From contig JBBDWM010000034.1 in the NCBI GenBank assembly GCA_040902845.1, positions 214,883 through 278,882 of the forward strand: a stretch of DNA of 64,000 nucleotides, given 5' to 3'. A program made the position numbers and the translations under genes. The notes below the pieces were generated by a model. The model was given only the letters and a program-made list of their open reading frames with translations, did no database searches and was not told the DNA's origin. Source of the DNA: JALYNX01 sp040902845 (lineage in GTDB: Bacteria > Actinomycetota > Acidimicrobiia > Spongiisociales > ZC4RG35). Of the stretch, positions 16,079-23,752 are shown one piece after another (the first letter of the stretch is position 1; each line of letters starts with the position of its first letter).

Positions 16079-17299
16079 TCATTCGACCACGACCTCCAGG
16101 AGGTGTTCGGCCTTGCGAAGACTGGTCTCCACGTCGTTTGGGGTTGCGGCGCGGGCGTAGACGAACCCGAGATATCGGTCTCCTTCCGGGGGTGGCTCGA
16201 GAAACCGCCCCGGTCTGACCGTGATGTCCATCCCGGTGACGAAGGGCAATTGGCGGACCACGTCGGTGTTGCGGAGCTCGACAAATCGCCCTTGCTTCGG
16301 GATGGGGATCATGAGCACCCCACTGGCCACCGACTCGCGATGCAACTCGGGTTTGTCCATGCCGAGGGCGTTGCGAAGGATGAGTGTCTCCAGCGTCGTG
16401 CCCATCAGCCCGAAGTTCAGACTCTTCGAGCAAAGACCACCGATGGACCGGGCAGCGACTTCGATCACCCTCACCTGGGCTCCGTTGACCATGAGCTCGA
16501 TGTGGACCGGACCATGGGTGATGCCGATCGCGTCGAGCGCCACCTGGGCCACTCGTTCGCACTCGTCGGTGGTGGCAGCCGGGAGACGCGATGGTGTGAC
16601 CAGGATTGTCTCTGGGAAGAACGGGCCTTTACCGGCGTCGGGTTTGTCAAAGATGGCGAGGACGGTCAGGGCCCCGTCGCTGACTATTCCCTCGACGGCC
16701 ACCTCGACCCCGGGCATATAGGACTCAATAATCACCTGGGCCGACTCGCCGACGATCCGACGTAGCCTCTCCAGTCGGGGCAACAGGTCCTCGACACCAT
16801 CGACCCTCATCACACCCTGGCCGGCGGCGCGGTCAAGCGGCTTGATCACCAACGGGTAGCCGATGGCCGTCGCTTCTGGAACGGGATCGTCGCCGGGGCC
16901 AATGACGGCGAAGGTGGGCTGAGGGACTTCGGCTGCCGCGAGTGCCCTTCGTTGAGACGCCTTATCTCTCGTTGCTGCCGCCGCCTCCGGGGTGTTCGAG
17001 CGCAGGCCGAGGGTCTGGCCGGTGATTGCGGCGACGACCACGCCGGCGTCGTCGGCCGCCACTACCCCGTCGATTCCGACGCGATCGCCGAAGGCGACGA
17101 TCGTTTCTGCCGCCAGGACCGGGTCGGTGCAGTCGATCTGGAGATACCCATCGCCCATGTCGATCGGGGCCGGGCCCTCCGAGGCGACGATCAGACCTAC
17201 CCCGAGGGCCTCGGCTGCCGTCACGAAGTCGGCTGCCCGGTAGGTGGTGCTGGGAAGGACGACTACGGCGGTCGGCATTGGCTTTCTCGTGGCGGCCAT
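16079..17299 (-). CDS. ATP-grasp ligase of unassigned substrate
   Basis: Protein of 406 aa with an N-terminal Rossmann-like preATP-grasp domain (about 1-100), an ATP-grasp domain (YPLVIKPLDRAAGQGVMRV, then VIIESYMPGVEVAVEG and HIELMVNGAQVRVIEVAAR, which holds metal-binding acids), and a C-terminal domain of about 100 residues. This is the carboxylate-amine ligase architecture shared by PurK/PurT, carbamoyl-phosphate-synthase-like proteins and L-amino-acid ligases, so a carboxylate is probably joined to an amine. The substrate cannot be read. The ATG at 17299 follows GAGGATGGTA; another lies at 17305. It is divergent from the nfuA-like gene with overlapping start regions. Confidence 0.75.
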   Translation of the reverse strand: MAATRKPMPTAVVVLPSTTYRAADFVTAAEALGVGLIVASEGPAPIDMGDGYLQIDCTDPVLAAETIVAFGDRVGIDGVVAADDAGVVVAAITGQTLGLRSNTPEAAAATRDKASQRRALAAAEVPQPTFAVIGPGDDPVPEATAIGYPLVIKPLDRAAGQGVMRVDGVEDLLPRLERLRRIVGESAQVIIESYMPGVEVAVEGIVSDGALTVLAIFDKPDAGKGPFFPETILVTPSRLPAATTDECERVAQVALDAIGITHGPVHIELMVNGAQVRVIEVAARSIGGLCSKSLNFGLMGTTLETLILRNALGMDKPELHRESVASGVLMIPIPKQGRFVELRNTDVVRQLPFVTGMDITVRPGRFLEPPPEGDRYLGFVYARAATPNDVETSLRKAEHLLEVVVE

Positions 17300-17305
17300 T
17301 ACCAT
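17300..17305 (+). promoter_or_regulatory. -10-like box TACCAT in the divergent start region
   Basis: TACCAT ends 8 nt before the ATG of the NfuA-like gene (17314), consistent with a leaderless transcript. It lies immediately before, and overlaps alternative starts of, the ATP-grasp gene on the opposite strand. Confidence 0.35.
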
Positions 17306-17313
17306 CCTCGCAG

Positions 17314-17928
17314 ATGTCCGAACCCACCGTGATCAGCATTGCGCCCGAAGCCCTCGACATGATCCGACAGCTCCGTGACCAGGAGCCAGGAGAGGGGGAG
17401 TTCTCGCTCTCGATCGAGGTGACGGGGTTCCGTGGCCCTCAATTCACCTACGAGCTGGCCTTTGTGGCTTTGGCCGACAAGAAGGACGGCTGGGTGGTCG
17501 AACGTCATGGTGATCTTGCGGTGATCTTCCCCGAAGACGACATCCCCAAGCTCGAGGGTGCCTCGCTCGAGCTCACCGACCAAGGCCTGGCAATGGAGAA
17601 CCCCAACGCCCCGTCGTCGCCTGCGATCTCAGGGGTGCATGGCGATCTCACCGGCCCCTTGGTGGATCAGGTGCAACAGGTCCTCAACGAGCAGGTCAAC
17701 CCGGCGATCGCGGCACACGGCGGTGGCGCGGAGTTGGTCTCGGTCGACGGGACCATCGCCTATCTCCGGCTGTACGGCGGTTGCCAAGGATGCGGGTTGG
17801 CCCAGGTCACCCTCAAACAGGGGATCGAGCGCACCCTGATCGAGGCCATCCCCGCGCTGACCCAGGTCGTGGACGTCACCGATCACGCGTCGGGTGAGAA
17901 CCCGTACATAGAGAGTCAGAAGAAGTAG
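17314..17928 (+). CDS. NfuA-like iron-sulfur cluster carrier
   Basis: Protein of 204 aa. The N-terminal about 90 residues look like a degenerate A-type (HesB/IscA) scaffold without cysteines. The C-terminal NifU-like domain contains GGCQGCG with Cys157 and Cys160, the pair that carries a [4Fe-4S] cluster at a dimer interface. This two-domain layout matches E. coli NfuA, which delivers clusters to apo-enzymes. In this window radical SAM and Fe-S nuclease proteins would be plausible clients (inference). ATG 17314 gives the family-like N-terminus and sits 8 nt after a -10-like box. Confidence 0.87.
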   Translation: MSEPTVISIAPEALDMIRQLRDQEPGEGEFSLSIEVTGFRGPQFTYELAFVALADKKDGWVVERHGDLAVIFPEDDIPKLEGASLELTDQGLAMENPNAPSSPAISGVHGDLTGPLVDQVQQVLNEQVNPAIAAHGGGAELVSVDGTIAYLRLYGGCQGCGLAQVTLKQGIERTLIEAIPALTQVVDVTDHASGENPYIESQKK

Positions 17929-17956
17929 CCGGCACTGGTCCCGTGGAGGAGGCATC

Positions 17957-18880
17957 TTGAGCGGACCGGTTCAACCGCTCGACGCCACGGTCGAGCAGGG
18001 GCCACTCGCTCACATCGAGGTCAGAGAAGGGCGGTCGGCCACCGTGGGCGCCACCGCGGTCACCAGGATCCTTCCCACCAAGGGTCGGCGGACCGTTGGT
18101 CCCTGGTGCTTCGTGGATCTGATCCTTCCCCCGGACTTTGAGGATCCGCATCCACTGGAGATCGGCCCCCACCCTCACACCGGGCTCGCCACTGTCACCT
18201 GGTTGTTGGAGGGGTCGGCCCTGCACAGTGACTCGCTCGGGACCGAGCAGCCGATCCACCCCGGTCAACTCAATCTCATGACCGCGGGTCGCGGCATCGC
18301 CCACGCCGAGCTCGGCACCACCACCGGCATCCATGGGGTACAGATGTGGCTGGCCCAGCCCGAGGAGACCCGGCACGGGCCCTCCAGGTTCCAGCATGTC
18401 CCTGATTTGCCGGTCGCCGGGTTTGCGACGGCCGAGGCGACGGTGATGGTCGGCTCCCTCGACGGTGTCGAGTCACCGGCGGAGGTCGACACCAGGATGG
18501 TGGGCGCGGACATCAGGGCCCGGCGCGGCAGTCTCGAGATCCCGGCCCAAACTGGCTACGAATACGCGGTGGTTCCCATCGATCGCTCGCTGAGGGTGGG
18601 CGACGACATCGTCGAGCCGGGATGGCTCGCCCTGGTGCCGTCCGGCGCAGATGTGGTGCCGATCGAGATCACGGTGGATGTCGCGAGGTTTCTGTTTCTC
18701 GGGGGCCAGCCACTGGGCGAGCCGATCGAGATGTGGTGGAATTTCGTAGCCAGGTCCAAAGAAGAGATCACCGCGGCCTGGCAGGCCTGGCAGGCCCACG
18801 ACGAGGATTGGTTCGGCCCGGTGCCTTCGACCCTCTCCCGAATCGACGCCCCAATGCCGCCATGGCTCCCGGCGCGCTGA
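17957..18880 (+). CDS. pirin family protein
   Basis: Bicupin of 307 aa. The N-terminal cupin has the iron-binding set of pirins: HPHTG, LHSDS and GIAHAE. PxRGxxH-like text (AGRGIAHAEL) and the C-terminal FLFLGGQPLGEPI with WWNFVARSKEEI are strong family marks. Members act as quercetinases or redox regulators; the role here is unknown. Translation starts at TTG 17957, supported by GGAGGAGG just upstream. The 3' end overlaps the glycosylase gene by 19 bp. Confidence 0.9.
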   Translation: MSGPVQPLDATVEQGPLAHIEVREGRSATVGATAVTRILPTKGRRTVGPWCFVDLILPPDFEDPHPLEIGPHPHTGLATVTWLLEGSALHSDSLGTEQPIHPGQLNLMTAGRGIAHAELGTTTGIHGVQMWLAQPEETRHGPSRFQHVPDLPVAGFATAEATVMVGSLDGVESPAEVDTRMVGADIRARRGSLEIPAQTGYEYAVVPIDRSLRVGDDIVEPGWLALVPSGADVVPIEITVDVARFLFLGGQPLGEPIEMWWNFVARSKEEITAAWQAWQAHDEDWFGPVPSTLSRIDAPMPPWLPAR

Positions 18881-19458
18881 TCACGAAACCTGTTGTGGGA
18901 TTCACCAGGGAACAACTGAAGGCCTTCGACGGGAAGACCGTTCCCGACCTTCTCGGCCGCGACGTCAGCCTCATCTTCGTGGGCATCAATCCTGGGCTGT
19001 GGACCGCCGCCACCCAGACCCATTTCTGTCACCCGTCCAACCGCTTCTACCCGGCCCTTCGCAAGGCGGGTCTCATCGACCTTGACCTCGATACCGACCT
19101 GGGGATGACCGACGCTCAACGAGCCGGGTTCCTCGCTCGGGGGATGGGCATCACCAACCTGGTGTCGCGGGCCACCGCTCGCGCCTCGGAAATCGCCGCC
19201 GAGGAGCTTCGCCAGGGTGGCGAGCGCCTTCTGGCGACCGTGGCCACACTGAAACCGGCCGTGGTGGCCATCGCCGGCGTGACCGCCTATCGCACCGCGT
19301 TCGGCCGACCCGATGCTGCCATGGGCCGACACGAGCCCGATATCTCGGGGGCGCAGATGTGGGTGATTCCCAATCCCTCCGGCCTAAACGCTCATGAGAC
19401 GGTTGATTCACTTGCCCGCTGGTTCGCCGAGGTGGGCGAGGTGGCTGGTCTCCTGTGA
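18862..19458 (+). CDS. mug: G/U mismatch-specific DNA glycosylase
   Basis: Base-excision repair enzyme of 198 aa that removes uracil or thymine opposite guanine. It has FVGINPGLWTAATQTHFCHP with the catalytic Asn in GINPG, the NRFYPAL segment, and IPNPSGLNAH, the second Mug/TDG motif that wedges into the DNA. The ATG at 18862 lies inside the end of the pirin gene in another frame, and no better start exists upstream. The stop overlaps the GTG of the next membrane-protein gene. Confidence 0.9.
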   Translation: MAPGALITKPVVGFTREQLKAFDGKTVPDLLGRDVSLIFVGINPGLWTAATQTHFCHPSNRFYPALRKAGLIDLDLDTDLGMTDAQRAGFLARGMGITNLVSRATARASEIAAEELRQGGERLLATVATLKPAVVAIAGVTAYRTAFGRPDAAMGRHEPDISGAQMWVIPNPSGLNAHETVDSLARWFAEVGEVAGLL

Positions 19459-19712
19459 GCGAGCCCACCCCGCGTCAGGTCCTCTACGCCATGGTGGCGG
19501 GTGGCTTCTTTGTCGTGGTCCTGACGTTGACCGTGGGCGCAGGCATCACCGGCGTAGTTCCGAGCTCATGGACATTCACCATGGCCGTCCTCTGGCTGAT
19601 TCTGGCCGTTTGGGCGGTCCTCAACTGGAGACAAACCGTCCCTGTCTTGCTCTTGGCGATTGGGCTATTCGTGTTCTGGGCCCTGGCGACGGTGCTGATA
19701 GCCAATTCCTGA
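19455..19712 (+). CDS. small three-helix membrane protein, unknown function
   Basis: A protein of 85 aa with three predicted membrane helices (about 10-32, 38-57 and 61-82) and almost no soluble part. The GTG start overlaps the mug stop by 4 bp, so it is translated with mug, which is the main reason to believe it is real. I do not recognise the family. Confidence 0.6.
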   Translation: MSEPTPRQVLYAMVAGGFFVVVLTLTVGAGITGVVPSSWTFTMAVLWLILAVWAVLNWRQTVPVLLLAIGLFVFWALATVLIANS

Positions 19713-19769
19713 CGGCGGACCCCTTCTCTGGCGTGAAAGGGAAGGTCTGGTCATGGGGACCCTGTCGTT

Positions 19770-19775
19770 TAGCAT
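19770..19775 (+). promoter_or_regulatory. -10-like box TAGCAT, leaderless spacing
   Basis: TAGCAT ends 8 nt before the GTG at 19784, which has no Shine-Dalgarno sequence. Same geometry as several other genes in the window. Confidence 0.35.
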
Positions 19776-19783
19776 CACTGTGC

Positions 19784-20626
19784 GTGACGAGTGAGGTATC
19801 TGCTCAGGAGTCAACGGCAACGGAGACGATCAAGAGGATCGGCCCTCCGCTGGTCGTTGCGTCCATTCTCGGCTCGACGATGGGGATCGTCATCGCCCAG
19901 TTCCTCGACGACCTCGGTGACGCCCTCCTGGCGATGATCCTCGGTGGCGACGCCGTGGTCTACAACAACCGGGTCGAGATCAGCGGAGTCAGCGACTTCG
20001 CCTGGGCGGGCGGGTTCTTCCTTTGCCTGATCATTGGCTTCCTGGTCCTCTTCTCATACCCGACCGCCCGTGGCCACGGGACAGCGCGGCTCGCACTGCT
20101 CTGGATCTTGATGCACGTCCTTCGTCAGGCGTTCGGACAAGCCATCCTTCTCCCGTTCGACACCGATGGGCAACTGGCGAAGGCCTTCGCCACTCTCGAT
20201 GCCCCAGCCGGTCTGGACGTGGTCATCGCAGCCGGTGGCGGGGTCGGGCTTCTTCTCATCGTCCTGTCGGCGGCGTCTGCGTTTCTTGCCTTCACACCCC
20301 ATCATCGGTTGATCACCACCGGGCGGAAGCGGTTCACATTCGCGCTATGGATCGCGCTGGTGCCGGCAGTGGTCTCGGTGTTCCTCGCCATCCCCTTCTT
20401 CACCCCTGACGCCGGGAGCGGGGTGATCCCGTCTTTGCCGCTGTCAGCCGTGATCTTCCTTGCAACCGTGGCTGCAGCCCCGGGGACCACCACAGTGCAG
20501 GGCCCGGAAGACCCGCAGACGACGGACTGGCCCTGGGGAATGGGAGCCACCCTGTTCGTCATGCTCCTCTTCGAGATCTTCGTTCTCCGGGGCGGGGTGT
20601 CTGTCGACCCCACCCAGTGGGGGTAG
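19784..20626 (+). CDS. multi-pass membrane protein, unknown function
   Basis: Protein of 280 aa with about six hydrophobic helices (near residues 22-45, 68-90, 97-120, 145-170, 183-205 and 215-270, the last region probably two helices). One polar helix reads RLALLWILMHVLRQAFGQ, which places His, Arg and Gln inside the membrane and could be functional. No catalytic motif is certain and I do not recognise the family. The start is GTG 19784 because the long upstream extension runs through the mug region. The 3' end overlaps moaB. Confidence 0.6.
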   Translation: MTSEVSAQESTATETIKRIGPPLVVASILGSTMGIVIAQFLDDLGDALLAMILGGDAVVYNNRVEISGVSDFAWAGGFFLCLIIGFLVLFSYPTARGHGTARLALLWILMHVLRQAFGQAILLPFDTDGQLAKAFATLDAPAGLDVVIAAGGGVGLLLIVLSAASAFLAFTPHHRLITTGRKRFTFALWIALVPAVVSVFLAIPFFTPDAGSGVIPSLPLSAVIFLATVAAAPGTTTVQGPEDPQTTDWPWGMGATLFVMLLFEIFVLRGGVSVDPTQWG

Positions 20627-21102
20627 CGGCTCGCATCGCGGTCGTGATCACCGTCAGTGACGGCGTCAGTTCGGGCGCCCGGGAGGATAAATCTGGTGAG
20701 GCCCTGCAGGCCCTCCTCTCCCAGGCCGGTTTCGAGGTCCGAAGAGCAGTCGTGCCCGATGAGCTCCCTGAGATCGTGGCGGCCATCCGGCAATCGGCGG
20801 CTGAGGCCAATCTGATCATCACCACCGGTGGCACCGGTTTCGGCCCTCGAGACGTTACCCCCGAGGCGACCGACCAGGTCCTGGAGCGCGAAGCGCCGGG
20901 TTTGACTCACATGATGCTCAACCGCGGGCTGGAATCCACGGCCATGGCAGGGCTGTCACGGGCCAGGGCAGGCGCGATCGGGGACACTCTGGTGATCAAC
21001 GTGCCCGGCTCGACAAGGGGCGCCGTCGAGGGGCTTGAAGCGGTGCTCGAAGTCATCCCTCACGCCCTCGATCTGTTGTCGGGGGACACCGAGCACCGAT
21101 GA
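20617..21102 (+). CDS. molybdenum cofactor biosynthesis protein MoaB/MogA
   Basis: Molybdopterin adenylyltransferase-type protein of 161 aa, which activates molybdopterin with AMP before Mo insertion. It has VVITVSDGVSSGAREDKSG, LIITTGGTGFGPRDVTPEAT and the INVPGSTRGAVEGLEAV block, all standard for MoCF_biosynth domains. The GTG start overlaps the stop of the membrane protein. A CoxG-like gene follows 61 bp downstream, which fits a molybdenum-hydroxylase theme although no such enzyme is in the window. MogA and MoaB cannot be separated from sequence. Confidence 0.88.
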   Translation: MGVAARIAVVITVSDGVSSGAREDKSGEALQALLSQAGFEVRRAVVPDELPEIVAAIRQSAAEANLIITTGGTGFGPRDVTPEATDQVLEREAPGLTHMMLNRGLESTAMAGLSRARAGAIGDTLVINVPGSTRGAVEGLEAVLEVIPHALDLLSGDTEHR

Positions 21103-21163
21103 CGCAGGGGACCGGCGATCCACTACCGTTTGGGCGCTTCTTCGACCACCTCGCAGGAGGATC

Positions 21164-21721
21164 ATGAACATCAAGCAGGAATTCGTGGTGGCGCGTCCCA
21201 CCAACGTCGTCTGGGAATTCTTCCAGGATGTGCCTGACGTGGCGCAGTGCCTTCCCGGAGCCAATCTCACCGGCCAGGGCGAGGACGGCTCGTACGAAGG
21301 CAGTCTCTCGGTGAAGCTGGGGCCGATGGCGGCCGCCTTCGAGGGCAATTGCGTTGTCGTGCCCGACCATGCCTCCCTATCCGCGACCATCGAAGGCAAG
21401 GGCGTCGACAAAAAGGGTGGTTCCCGTGGCCAGGTGAAAGTGGTCTACACCATCACGGCCGAGGGGACCGGTTGCAAAGTCCTGGTCGATGCTGACATGA
21501 CTCTTTCGGGCCCCGCCGCACAATTCGGGCGCACCGGTCTAATCAACGAGATGTCGAAGCGGCTGATCGTCGAATTCGTCGCTTGCCTCGAGGCGAAGCT
21601 GGCGGCGACAACCGAAGAGGAGGCGGAATCGATACGGGCCGGTGAGGTGCGGGGGATCTCACTCTTCTTTGCGTCACTCTGGAGTTGGTTCAAGCGTCTG
21701 TTCAGCAAAGGCGAGGAATGA
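21164..21721 (+). CDS. CoxG-like SRPBCC protein
   Basis: Protein of 185 aa with the CO-dehydrogenase subunit G (CoxG) fold: N-terminal EFVVARPTNVVWEFFQD, VAQCLPGANLTG, then VKVVYTITAEGTG and LSGPAAQFGRTGLI. The C-terminal tail (ISLFFASLWSWFKRLF) is aromatic and amphipathic and could bind the membrane; CoxG is known to anchor Mo-CODH to the membrane in Oligotropha. A perfect AGGAGG precedes the ATG. The stop overlaps the ATG of the cupredoxin gene. No coxLMS genes are present nearby. Confidence 0.82.
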   Translation: MNIKQEFVVARPTNVVWEFFQDVPDVAQCLPGANLTGQGEDGSYEGSLSVKLGPMAAAFEGNCVVVPDHASLSATIEGKGVDKKGGSRGQVKVVYTITAEGTGCKVLVDADMTLSGPAAQFGRTGLINEMSKRLIVEFVACLEAKLAATTEEEAESIRAGEVRGISLFFASLWSWFKRLFSKGEE

Positions 21722-22101
21722 CCCGTCGGTTGGGGGCCGTGACCCTCTTCGGCGCGCTGATCCTGGCCGCCTGTGGCGGTGCCAACGCAACAACGGTCAT
21801 CGAGGGAGAGGATGTGACCGTGCGGATGTTTGACAACCGCTACGAGTACAACGAGATTCACATCCCCCCTGGTGGCTCGGTCAACTTCGTGGGTGCGGGC
21901 CGGAACCCGCACAACGCGGTTGCATCTGACGAGTCCTGGTCGACCGAGGATGTCTTCGGCACTCTCGAGCAGCTCGAGGGCGACGAGGCGGCTATCGACT
22001 TCGACCAACCTGGCGAGTACGCCTTCTTCTGTACTTTTCACGGCAACGCTGAAGGCTCGGGGATGGCAGGCAAAGTGATCGTGGAGGCTCCCGAAGGGTG
22101 A
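21718..22101 (+). CDS. cupredoxin lipoprotein (plastocyanin-like)
   Basis: Exported blue-copper protein of 127 aa. The lipobox ILAAC places the lipidated Cys at about residue 19. The mature domain has His65 in NPHNAV and the C-terminal ligand loop FFCTFHGN followed by GM (Cys105, His108, Met116), the complete type 1 copper set. It probably shuttles electrons at the outer face of the membrane, possibly to the multicopper oxidase encoded two genes downstream (inference). Starts overlap on both sides (ATGA and GTGA), so it is coupled to CoxG and the beta-helix protein. Confidence 0.88.
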   Translation: MTRRLGAVTLFGALILAACGGANATTVIEGEDVTVRMFDNRYEYNEIHIPPGGSVNFVGAGRNPHNAVASDESWSTEDVFGTLEQLEGDEAAIDFDQPGEYAFFCTFHGNAEGSGMAGKVIVEAPEG

Positions 22102-23744
22102 GACGACGTTGGCGGCTTCTGGCGGTTCTCGTCCTGGGCCTCGCCGCCTGTGCCGGTCCCCCGGTTGGGGATCCTTCACCAGCGGCTCTTGGGGACCCTG
22201 CCACCAATTCCCCGTCTGAGTGGTCAGGCGAAACCCGGCTCGTGCCCCAGGACTACCCGACGATTCAGGCGGCCGTGGACGCTGCGGACCCGGGTGATCT
22301 GGTCCTGATCGATCGGGGGGTTTATCTGGAAGAGGTCGAGGTCTCCACACCGGGGCTCACCATCAGGGGGGTCGACCGCAATGAGGTGATCATCGACGGT
22401 GAGCTCCAGCGAGCGAACGGGATCGAGGTGTTCTTTGCAGACGGTGTAGCCGTCGAGAACCTGACCGTTCGCAACGCCACCGCGAATGGTGTGTTCTGGA
22501 CTGGGGTGAGGGGCTTTCGGGGGTCGTATCTCACCGCGCTCGACAACGCCGACTACGGGATCTACGCCTTCGACTCCAGTGACGGGCTCTTGGAGTTTTC
22601 CTATGCCTTCGGCTCACCCGATGCCGGGTTCTACATCGGCCAATGTGACCCGTGTGAGTCGACCCTCACCGACTCGATCGCGGAGTGGAACGGTTTGGGC
22701 TTTTCGGGGACCAACGCCTCAAACGACATTTTTATCGTCAACTCGGTCTTCAGACACAACCTCTCCGGGATCGCGCCCAACACCCTCGATAGCGAGCTGT
22801 TGCCGCCGTCCCATGGCGTGAATGTCGTTGGGAACCTGGTTCACGACAACGGGAACGTAGAAGCCCCCGCCAAGGCACTGCAATGGGCCGCGCAGGGGAA
22901 CGGGATCATGCTCGCCGGTGGCGGCGGGTCCTATGTTGCGCGGAATCGGGTGTTCAACCATTCCCAGAGCGGAATCATCCTGCTCCCCATGCTCGACAAG
23001 AACTTCTACATGTCATACGACCACCACGTCGAAGGGAACCTCGTGGTGGGCTCCGGCCTCGCCGACCTGACCCTTGGCGGTCCGGCCGCCTCGGGCAACT
23101 GCTTCGAGGACAATGAGTTCATGTCAACGTTGCCGGCGGCGCTCGAGTTCAAGCAACCCTGTGACGGTCTTCGGTTTCCCGCGTTGTTCGAGCTCGGTTC
23201 GAGCACGGCCCAGCTCGGGCGTCTCTTCGAGAGCGGTCGCAATCTTCAACCCGAGTTCGACCCAGCGGCTGTGCCCGACCCGGAACTGCAACCCAACATG
23301 CCGGGGGGTGCCGACGCCCCGGTGCTCCCAGCCGTCAACGTCTTCGCCGGGTCAGAGCCCGACCTCGACAGCATTGCGATTCCGGAGCTGCCTCCAGGAT
23401 CGGAAGTCACACAGAAGAGAGGAATCAACATCATGGGTGTCAGCTTGGCCTCGGCCGCCGGGGTCTTCTTCGGTCTCTACGCATATGTCCTCCCGCTGGT
23501 CCTGTACACCTCGTGGGTGGTCATCGCGATCTGGGATCTCTCGCGACGTGAGGATGTGACCCGGGGCAAAGCCATCAGTTGGATGGCAATGATCCTGATC
23601 GTCCCCTTCCTCGGGGTGATCGCCTACTACCTGTTCGGCAGGAGCAGCATCCCGGTCTGGCAGCGCTGGGTCTTCCTGGCGGGTGGCATGGCCGTGTATG
23701 CGCTGTTCCTTGGTCTGGGCATGGTGGTGGGCGGCATCGTCTGA
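22098..23744 (+). CDS. beta-helix lipoprotein with C-terminal PLDc_N-type membrane domain
   Basis: Protein of 548 aa. The lipobox GLAAC gives a lipidated Cys near residue 18. Residues about 50-360 form a right-handed parallel beta-helix (YPTIQAAVDAADPGDLVLID, then repeated turns such as NSVFRHNLSGI), as in pectate lyases and the copper chaperone NosD. Residues about 440-548 hold three membrane helices. The last part, YTSWVVIAIWDLSRREDVTRG then WMAMILIVPFLGVIAYYLFGR, matches the PLDc_N module. A lipid-anchored N-terminus together with a membrane-spanning C-terminus is unusual. Set between a cupredoxin and a multicopper oxidase. Confidence 0.8.
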   Translation: MRRRWRLLAVLVLGLAACAGPPVGDPSPAALGDPATNSPSEWSGETRLVPQDYPTIQAAVDAADPGDLVLIDRGVYLEEVEVSTPGLTIRGVDRNEVIIDGELQRANGIEVFFADGVAVENLTVRNATANGVFWTGVRGFRGSYLTALDNADYGIYAFDSSDGLLEFSYAFGSPDAGFYIGQCDPCESTLTDSIAEWNGLGFSGTNASNDIFIVNSVFRHNLSGIAPNTLDSELLPPSHGVNVVGNLVHDNGNVEAPAKALQWAAQGNGIMLAGGGGSYVARNRVFNHSQSGIILLPMLDKNFYMSYDHHVEGNLVVGSGLADLTLGGPAASGNCFEDNEFMSTLPAALEFKQPCDGLRFPALFELGSSTAQLGRLFESGRNLQPEFDPAAVPDPELQPNMPGGADAPVLPAVNVFAGSEPDLDSIAIPELPPGSEVTQKRGINIMGVSLASAAGVFFGLYAYVLPLVLYTSWVVIAIWDLSRREDVTRGKAISWMAMILIVPFLGVIAYYLFGRSSIPVWQRWVFLAGGMAVYALFLGLGMVVGGIV

Positions 23745-23752
23745 GTCGACTG

